A stretch of 5,905 bases of DNA from an uncultured Clostridia bacterium (GTDB lineage Bacteria > Bacillota > Clostridia > UMGS1883). The notes under the pieces are model-generated. The model ran no database searches and was not told where the DNA came from. It saw nothing but the letters and a program-made list of their open reading frames with translations. A program made the translations under genes and the position numbers. Each line of letters starts with the position of its first letter. The first letter of the stretch is position 1. The stretch covers positions 1 through 5,905 of the forward strand of contig CANRHW010000100.1 in assembly GCA_947630525.1 (NCBI GenBank), written 5' to 3'. This document shows positions 3,201 to 5,905 of this stretch, piece after piece.

Positions 3201-5905
3201 CTCCAAGCTTCAGGGTACTTTCCTCGGAGTTGACAATCAACCTGTTGACGGCACGCTCGACTGGCTGAATTATGGCGAAAGACCGGCAAGCCAGGTCATT
3301 GCCCAACCCGATGTTGATTATGCATGGGGCTTCCTGCCCGACAGCGCCAACTATCGTACTATTACCGGCACCGCCAGGGTGAGCGTTACGCTTACCCGTT
3401 CGCCGCAGGGTACGGTTGTATATAATCTGCCCGGCGACAATGGCAATTACGCCTATATTCACGTTGACGGTGAAAACCTTAAGCCCAACGATGTGGTGAC
3501 TTTCTACAAATACAGCACCAATGCCCAGGGCGGCGTGACCGGTTCTACTCCCGACGACCCTGTTTGCCGTGAGGTACACATAACCGACTTGATGCTCAAC
3601 AGCGACGTTATGGTTCCTCTTGACCCCGACGCTCTTTCCGCCACGGCAGGGGAGATTTATGTACAAATTGAGGGTTCGTCAAAGTATGAAACGGTAAAAT
3701 ATAAAAACGAGGTCGGTTTCACCATTGAGTCCGTTGATATTGCTGTTAAGCCTAACGGAACATATGACGTAAAGGTCATCAAGTCCGACGAGGATTATGA
3801 GATATCTTCCACAAAGTGGGATGTTGACGAAGACACTATCGCCAGCGTTTCCGGAGCGGGTGAAAGCGTCAAAGTTACGGGCATAGACTCCGGCAGGGCG
3901 ACCCTTACGGTTGAAGTGGTATTTAAAAATCCCGATTCAAAGATTGAGGGAAGTCCGGTCACCGTCAGCCGTACCGCGAATATCACCGTCAGCGAAAGGG
4001 CCCAATCTTCGGTGACCATATCCCTGCCCGAGCAGACCTACGACGGAAAGGCCAAGACGGTAACTGTCGAGGCTAACCGCGAGGGTGAAATAACCGTTGA
4101 GTATGCTCCCGAAGGCACTGACAACTGGACAACGAACGCTCCAAAGGACGCGGGCACATATAAGGTCAGAGCTACTATAGCCCAAACCGACGAGTATCTC
4201 GGCCATACCGCCGAAGCCGTGCTGACTATTGCTCCCCTTAAAGCCGAGCTTGACCTAAGCAAATTGTCCGTCAAGGAAAAGACCTATGACGGTACGACAG
4301 ACGCTGCGGTCGACGGCACGGCGGCCATAACCAACATTGTAAGCGGCGACGATGTTTATGTGGACGGAAATAAAATCACCGCGGTGTTTACCGACGCAAA
4401 CGCCGGAATTGGCAAGTCCGCCACTATCACTGTACCGGCTTATTCACTGGCCGGCGATGCCGCGGGCAACTATGTTCTTGACGAGCCCCAGACTTATATG
4501 GTCAAGGCCGATATCGACCCCATGCCCGTTAAGATAACGCCGGTCGGCATTACAAAGTTCTATGGCGAAACAAAGTCCTCCAATGACGTGAATTTTTCCG
4601 CCGACGCTGATGTTGCGGCCAATGAACTCGGCATAACCTTTGGCAGCGTTGGCTTTGCGCCCGGTGCGGACTCAAACGCCACGCCCTATCCCTATACTAT
4701 CGAAGCTGCCGTTAACGGCAACTATGACGTCAGCATAGCCGAAGAGGCCGCCACGGTTGGCGTTACCGTAAATAAGACCGCTCCCCGCAGAGAGGATGTG
4801 GAGGCTTCCGGCATACATACGGGCGACGCTCTGTCCAAGTCCAATATTACCGGCCAGTACGATAACCCGTATACCGACGCTATAGTTGACGGCGAGTTTA
4901 CATGGACAAATCCCACCGCAACATATAGTGAAGCCAATGCATATCAGGCGGAGTATCAGTTCACACCGAAAGATACAACAAACTATTCCTCCGTTACCGA
5001 TAAGGTCAGGATAATTGTTTCGGATAAAATACCTACCGATATTCTGCCCTCCGGCGACCTTCATCCCACGTATGACGGAACCCCCAAGGCCGTAACCTTT
5101 ACTCAGAGCCGCGAGGGTGAGCTCCGCGTTACCTATGCGCCCGAGGGCAGCGAAGAAAGAGTAGAGGAACCGCCCGTAGATGCCGGAACCTACAGCGTAC
5201 GCGCTTATCTTGAAGCGACTGACGAGTACGCTCCCGGCATTGCGGAAGCCACTCTAACCATTCTTCCCTTGGCTGTTGTTCCGGATTTCACCGGCCTGAA
5301 TGTGGGAACGAAGGTTTATGACGGTACGGCGGACGCCGCGTTCACAGGCGGCGTAACCGTTGGCAATCTTGTTGACGGCGACGAAGTATCAATACCCGAA
5401 AGCTCCGTTACGGCCGTGTTTGAGAACGCCCAGGCCGGAGAGAAAAACGTGACCGTGACCGTTGCGGCCGACAGCCTTACGGGCGCGGACGCTGGGAACT
5501 ACACTCTTGCGGCTTGCACGCATCATACCACTGCAAGTATTGAAAAGAGAATTATCGACATTGTGGCCTCCGCCGAAAAGGAGTTCGGCCAAGCGATAAC
5601 TCTTGCAAATGACAATTTCGAGGTCGATTCGTTAACGCCTCTTGTCAGCGGCGAGACAAAGGCCGACCTTTATGCGGAGCTGACCAGCGACGGAACCAAG
5701 GCCGACGCCGCGGCCGGCACATATTCCATAACCGGCGCCTCTCTTGTTACCTCCAACTACGAGATTGGCACCGTTACCGGCAATGTCACCGTAGCGAAGG
5801 CCACTCCCGCTATAATCAGCGTCAGCGCCGGCAACGGTCTCACAGGCAATAAGCTCAGCACCGTTACCAGCCTCAACGGCACATTTGAAAATCCCCACAG
5901 CCATA
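190..5905 (+). CDS. Giant secreted modular surface protein with YDG/MBG-type repeats (C-terminus beyond window)
   Basis: The frame is open from 190 to the right edge, giving 1,905 complete codons and no stop. The ATG at 190 is chosen because AAGGAG at 176-181 lies 8 nt upstream; the in-frame ATG at 184 is only 2 nt from it. The product begins with a signal peptide (1-25), then an unrecognised region (26-249), an Ig-like domain (250-347), and an array of roughly 80-105-residue beta modules with YDG, YGE/YGQ, DAG-x-Y and F-x-P-x-D-x-x-NY motifs. Residues 1074-1270 interrupt the array with a non-repeat block ending in a Big_2-like domain. Only four cysteines are present (416, 639, 1126, 1776), and no catalytic motif was seen. 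YDG and MBG domains are known from large exported bacterial proteins. A role as an extended cell-surface stalk or adhesin is inferred. The ligand is unknown, and the anchor (LPXTG, SLH or other) cannot be judged because the C-terminus is missing. Confidence 0.95.
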   Translation, partial: MKKRLFSVLLALTMVLAIIPSGVMANGVEPMAVTRNVTLKSIEYRMLESPGSPAKKANLAWVNFWSLGSFANVPMNDPGVIEVTDPDGVKTYPERLETSTAYYAWEMPDAKPGKYTVKWFPDGKPEGAKASSQLEFQLTEIKLMVDEKDGHFSIPLPERLLAKAGDYLSSMGIPKIVTTDVNVGLRGWQNEKGETVSKIPEPAADGAIPTLTAVVGSITRYDYEFQYVGGSHDGENIFTRDEVTGNVNGSVTVDLGVLAVGYTSDARTPVQIKAINTGNQPLDIGGNFKSAAGYLELDSRAIPVGESVKGRFWPNTGLGAGEYNGTLQIYNNTARVIRSINLKFTVTEREITIKPQSITKEYGETKTSADVKYDVVTPDVDDELLGVGLTFTSAGFDSGAKVGSYPYSVNSIINGCRVVLDNSEKPAVIVTKTTPVVESESALGIHKGEKLSQSILSAKFINKHTNAHVTGTLKWVDGDKVMDEEKTYIEKYIFTPNDKANYEPVTEEVTVTVSAPAQIPTEINAEPGQNLEPVYDGKPHSVRFTSNRDDKNIVVRYRPHGSTEDWSTEPPVDAGSYDVIAYMENDDTYAEGTGVANLTIRQREVTQFLWSPTPVSSKAYNGNTRANVTISPVELYYRCYRTVNGESVPDDVRINRNNVTAEFRHPDAGNQELEITLHAENALVGAQAANYVIPTDVVHHATATINPLPIKIKVQDKEKEYGQLVEFDNTNFEIVEGHLVEGETNEDVKMILSSAGAGVDAEVGEYDIKGDTAPTSNYVRNAFQGEVGKLIVKPATPGLVRDNVAVTDGLEGNDLSSVTLSATFENPHTGREIMGDLHWKDPTAKIASGANEYDWEFIPEDNKNYTSREGKVTVKGVEKEPASITVNLPKNRVYDGTKKEVTAETNAVGAPITIRYQKTDAAPHDQPQESPSYEGEPSSPALADAWTDEAPVDAGNYLVEISVGGTEQYAASSMTTVLNIEPAELKIDVPVTASGVETGQTLDNSKLQGTFLGVDNQPVDGTLDWLNYGERPASQVIAQPDVDYAWGFLPDSANYRTITGTARVSVTLTRSPQGTVVYNLPGDNGNYAYIHVDGENLKPNDVVTFYKYSTNAQGGVTGSTPDDPVCREVHITDLMLNSDVMVPLDPDALSATAGEIYVQIEGSSKYETVKYKNEVGFTIESVDIAVKPNGTYDVKVIKSDEDYEISSTKWDVDEDTIASVSGAGESVKVTGIDSGRATLTVEVVFKNPDSKIEGSPVTVSRTANITVSERAQSSVTISLPEQTYDGKAKTVTVEANREGEITVEYAPEGTDNWTTNAPKDAGTYKVRATIAQTDEYLGHTAEAVLTIAPLKAELDLSKLSVKEKTYDGTTDAAVDGTAAITNIVSGDDVYVDGNKITAVFTDANAGIGKSATITVPAYSLAGDAAGNYVLDEPQTYMVKADIDPMPVKITPVGITKFYGETKSSNDVNFSADADVAANELGITFGSVGFAPGADSNATPYPYTIEAAVNGNYDVSIAEEAATVGVTVNKTAPRREDVEASGIHTGDALSKSNITGQYDNPYTDAIVDGEFTWTNPTATYSEANAYQAEYQFTPKDTTNYSSVTDKVRIIVSDKIPTDILPSGDLHPTYDGTPKAVTFTQSREGELRVTYAPEGSEERVEEPPVDAGTYSVRAYLEATDEYAPGIAEATLTILPLAVVPDFTGLNVGTKVYDGTADAAFTGGVTVGNLVDGDEVSIPESSVTAVFENAQAGEKNVTVTVAADSLTGADAGNYTLAACTHHTTASIEKRIIDIVASAEKEFGQAITLANDNFEVDSLTPLVSGETKADLYAELTSDGTKADAAAGTYSITGASLVTSNYEIGTVTGNVTVAKATPAIISVSAGNGLTGNKLSTVTSLNGTFENPHSH
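265..936 (+). other. N-terminal region of unknown family (residues 26-249)
   Basis: This stretch is not part of the repeat array. Residues of about 30-145 look beta-rich and Ig-like, with a 'D-P-D-G' turn near 86 and 'P-G-K-Y-T-V-K-W' at 112-119, as in immunoglobulin-like folds where a Gly-x-Tyr precedes the last strands. Around 182-215 a G-W (187-188), a following E-K-G-E turn and an L-T-A ending faintly recall the Listeria-Bacteroides (Flg_new) beta-grasp repeat, but the match is weak. Its distal position would suit a ligand-binding head, which is inference only. Confidence 0.5.
937..1230 (+). other. Ig-like domain of the 'NTGNQ' type (residues 250-347)
   Basis: The order of motifs is V-D-L-G-V-L-A-V-G-Y-T, then I-K-A-I-N-T-G-N-Q-P-L, then P-V-G-E-S-V, then G-A-G-E-Y-N-G-T-L-Q-I. 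This is the pattern of ASH/HYDIN-like immunoglobulin domains that often occur in tandem in Clostridia surface proteins ('G-Y-x ... V-T-N-T-G-N-Q ... L-x-A-G-x-Y-x-G-x-I'). Only one copy is present here, and it joins directly to the first MBG-like module. Confidence 0.65.
1234..1494 (+). repeat. Module A'1: MBG-like (residues 349-435)
   Basis: It opens with I-T-K-E-Y-G-E-T-K-T-S-A-D-V (359-372), continues with L-T-F-T-S-A-G-F and Y-P-Y-S, and ends in K-T-T-P-V. It matches module A'3 at 4522-4779 in motif order and spacing. The K-x-Y-G-E start is the signature of MBG ('YGX type') domains. It carries Cys416. Confidence 0.7.
1495..1737 (+). repeat. Module B1: Trp/FTPxDxxNY module (residues 436-516)
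   Basis: G-I-H-K-G-E-K-L-S near the start is followed by G-T-L-K-W-V-D and then Y-I-F-T-P-N-D-K-A-N-Y, closing with V-T-V-T-V. The same order recurs in B2, B3 and B4. Such modules are frequent beside YDG/MBG modules in Clostridia surface proteins; I do not know a settled family name. Confidence 0.7.
1741..1995 (+). repeat. Module C1: short YDG module (residues 518-602)
   Basis: V-Y-D-G-K-P-H-S-V (534-542) starts the first strand. V-R-Y-R-P-H-G and W-S-T-E-P-P-V-D-A-G-S-Y follow, and the last strand is V-A-N-L-T-I. The P-x-D-A-G-x-Y motif marks all C modules. Confidence 0.7.
1999..2313 (+). repeat. Module D1: diverged YDG domain with YNG (residues 604-708)
   Basis: K-A-Y-N-G-N-T-R-A-N-V (618-628) corresponds to the K-x-Y-D-G-T-x-D-A-A-V/F of D3 and D4, but Asp is replaced by Asn. 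V-T-A-E-F-x-x-P-D-A-G-N and A-A-N-Y-V-I follow, and the end is A-T-I-N-P-L-P. At about 105 residues it is longer than D3 and D4 because of extra sequence around Cys639. Confidence 0.7.
2314..2577 (+). repeat. Module A''2: MBG-like, second flavour (residues 709-796)
   Basis: K-E-K-E-Y-G-Q (717-723) opens the module, followed by N-F-E-I-V, L-V-E-G-E-T, V-G-E-Y-D-I-K-G, T-S-N-Y, and an ending K-P-A-T-P. It pairs with A''4 at 5551-5805 and differs from A'1 and A'3 in having N-F-E and L-V-x-G-E-T. Confidence 0.72.
2578..2823 (+). repeat. Module B2 (residues 797-878)
   Basis: T-F-E-N-P-H-T (823-829), G-D-L-H-W-K-D-P and W-E-F-I-P-E-D-N-K-N-Y show the B pattern. The DNA for T-F-E-N-P-H contains 16 nt (2659-2674) that recur exactly at 5884-5899 in B5. 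Confidence 0.72.
2830..3147 (+). repeat. Module C2 with a Pro/Ser-rich loop insertion (residues 881-986)
   Basis: V-Y-D-G-T-K-K-E-V (893-901) and A-P-V-D-A-G-N-Y (950-957) show a C module. Between I-R-Y-Q-K and W-T-D-E-A-P, however, about 24 extra residues rich in Pro, Ser, Asp and Glu occur (about 920-943). Other C modules have only a short turn at this place. Confidence 0.68.
3154..3399 (+). repeat. Module B3, out of the regular order (residues 989-1070)
   Basis: G-V-E-T-G-Q-T-L-D, G-T-L-D-W-L-N and Y-A-W-G-F-L-P-D-S-A-N-Y identify it as B; the final motif is one residue shorter than in the other copies. It follows C2 directly, without the D and A modules that come between C and B elsewhere. 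Confidence 0.7.
3409..3720 (+). other. Non-repeat block E1 (residues 1074-1177)
   Basis: V-D-G-E-N-L-K-P-N-D-V-V-T-F-Y (1093-1107) resembles the 'x-x-L-K-P-G-D-x-V-x-x-Y' strand pairs of carbohydrate-binding or surface Ig-like folds. The rest, including Cys1126, matches none of the A-D modules. It occurs once in the window. Function unknown. Confidence 0.45.
3730..3999 (+). other. Big_2-like Ig domain E2 (residues 1181-1270)
   Basis: K-W-D-V-D-E-D-T-I-A-S-V-S (about 1209-1221) followed by V-K-V-T-G-I-D-S-G-R-A-T-L-T-V is the standard ending of bacterial Ig-like group 2 (Big_2/BID_2) domains ('W-x-S-x-x-x-x-V-A-x-V ... V-T-G-x-x-x-G-x-A-x-I-T-V'). It is the only such domain seen in the window. 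Confidence 0.68.
4006..4242 (+). repeat. Module C3 (residues 1273-1351)
   Basis: T-Y-D-G-K-A-K-T-V (1283-1291), V-E-Y-A-P-E-G, W-T-T-N-A-P-K-D-A-G-T-Y and A-V-L-T-I-A-P-L give a compact C module of about 79 residues without the C2 insertion. Its closest relative in the window by eye is C4, which shares 'Y-A-P-E-G'. Confidence 0.72.
4246..4521 (+). repeat. Module D3: YDG domain (residues 1353-1444)
   Basis: K-T-Y-D-G-T-T-D-A-A-V (1364-1374), I-V-S-G-D-D-V, V-F-T-D-A-N-A-G, L-A-G-D-A-A-G-N-Y-V-L and a final A-D-I-D-P-M form a full YDG domain of usual length (about 92 residues). Confidence 0.8.
4522..4779 (+). repeat. Module A'3: MBG-like (residues 1445-1530)
   Basis: I-T-K-F-Y-G-E-T-K-S-S-N-D-V (1454-1467), I-T-F-G-S-V-G-F and Y-P-Y-T repeat the pattern of A'1 exactly 1,096 residues downstream of it. 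The D-to-A junction uses the same I-x-P-M/L-P-V/I linker as D1-A''2. Confidence 0.72.
4780..5031 (+). repeat. Module B4 (residues 1531-1614)
   Basis: G-I-H-T-G-D-A-L-S, G-E-F-T-W-T-N-P and Y-Q-F-T-P-K-D-T-T-N-Y-S-S-V-T show a regular B module. G-I-H-x-G is shared only with B1, in line with B4 being its counterpart in the second superunit. Confidence 0.73.
5032..5274 (+). repeat. Module C4 (residues 1615-1695)
   Basis: T-Y-D-G-T-P-K-A-V (1627-1635), V-T-Y-A-P-E-G, E-P-P-V-D-A-G-T-Y and A-T-L-T-I-L-P-L. The E-P-P-V-D-A-G motif is shared with C1, its counterpart 1,093 residues upstream. The Trp before that motif in C1 and C3 is absent here. Confidence 0.73.
5281..5550 (+). repeat. Module D4: YDG domain (residues 1698-1787)
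   Basis: K-V-Y-D-G-T-A-D-A-A-F (1708-1718), L-V-D-G-D-E-V, V-F-E-N-A-Q-A-G, L-T-G-A-D-A-G-N-Y-T-L and A-S-I-E make a canonical YDG domain. Cys1776 and two adjacent His lie in the last loop. The 12-nt string coding Y-D-G-T is identical to that of D3. Confidence 0.8.
5551..5805 (+). repeat. Module A''4: MBG-like, second flavour (residues 1788-1872)
   Basis: E-K-E-F-G-Q (1796-1801) has Phe where A''2 has Tyr. N-F-E-V, L-V-S-G-E-T, A-G-T-Y-S-I-T-G, T-S-N-Y and V-A-K-A-T-P follow in the same order as A''2, offset by 1,078 residues. Confidence 0.74.
5806..5905 (+). repeat. Module B5, cut by the window edge (residues 1873-1905)
   Basis: G-L-T-G-N-K-L-S-T-V and then G-T-F-E-N-P-H reproduce the start of B2 (G-L-E-G-N-D-L-S-S-V ... 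A-T-F-E-N-P-H). The window ends before the Trp and F-x-P-x-D-x-x-NY motifs. Confidence 0.72.

Noticed and set aside
1234..5905. CRISPR array or tandem DNA satellite
   Set aside because: The repetition is at protein level with 80-105-residue modules in one open frame. There are no short identical DNA repeats with regular spacers.

Overview
The window holds one gene: the first 5,716 bases of a very large open reading frame on the + strand. It starts at 190 and runs without a stop or frameshift off the right edge (1,905 complete codons). The predicted product is a secreted, cysteine-poor, all-beta modular protein of the YDG/MBG repeat type found in bacterial surface proteins and adhesins. The signal peptide style, the AAGGAG ribosome binding site, the strong SigA-type promoter and the moderately GC-rich, GGC/GCC/GAC-heavy codon use behind an AT-rich leader suggest a Clostridia-type Firmicute, perhaps from a gut or rumen community. 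That taxonomic call is an inference.

Layout. Positions 1-90 are AT-rich non-coding DNA with one weak inverted repeat. Positions 91-119 form a near-consensus promoter (TTGCAA, 17-bp gap, extended -10 TGATATACT). The short leader carries a perfect 8-bp hairpin (143-161) and an optimally spaced ribosome binding site (176-181). The CDS then encodes a signal peptide (residues 1-25), an unrecognised N-terminal region (26-249), one Ig-like domain of the type found in chains with 'NTGNQ' motifs (250-347), and a long array of short beta modules.

The array follows a rule. Four module families recur in the order A-B-C-D: A = MBG-like with K-x-Y-G-E/Q; B = a module with a central Trp and an F-x-P-x-D-x-x-NY end; C = short YDG module ending in DAG-x-Y; D = long YDG domain. 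A comes in two alternating flavours, A' and A''. The observed order is A' B C D A'' B C | B E1 E2 C | D A' B C D A'' B(cut). This reads most simply as two copies of an eight-module superunit (A' B C D A'' B C D) with one four-module insertion in the first copy, including the only non-repeat block (E1-E2). The reading predicts that the next module past the right edge is C, followed by D.

The window shows no partner genes, RNA genes, mobile elements or CRISPR arrays. The C-terminus, which would reveal how the protein is anchored, lies outside. The other open frames, including a long antisense one, are best explained as codon-usage shadows of this gene.
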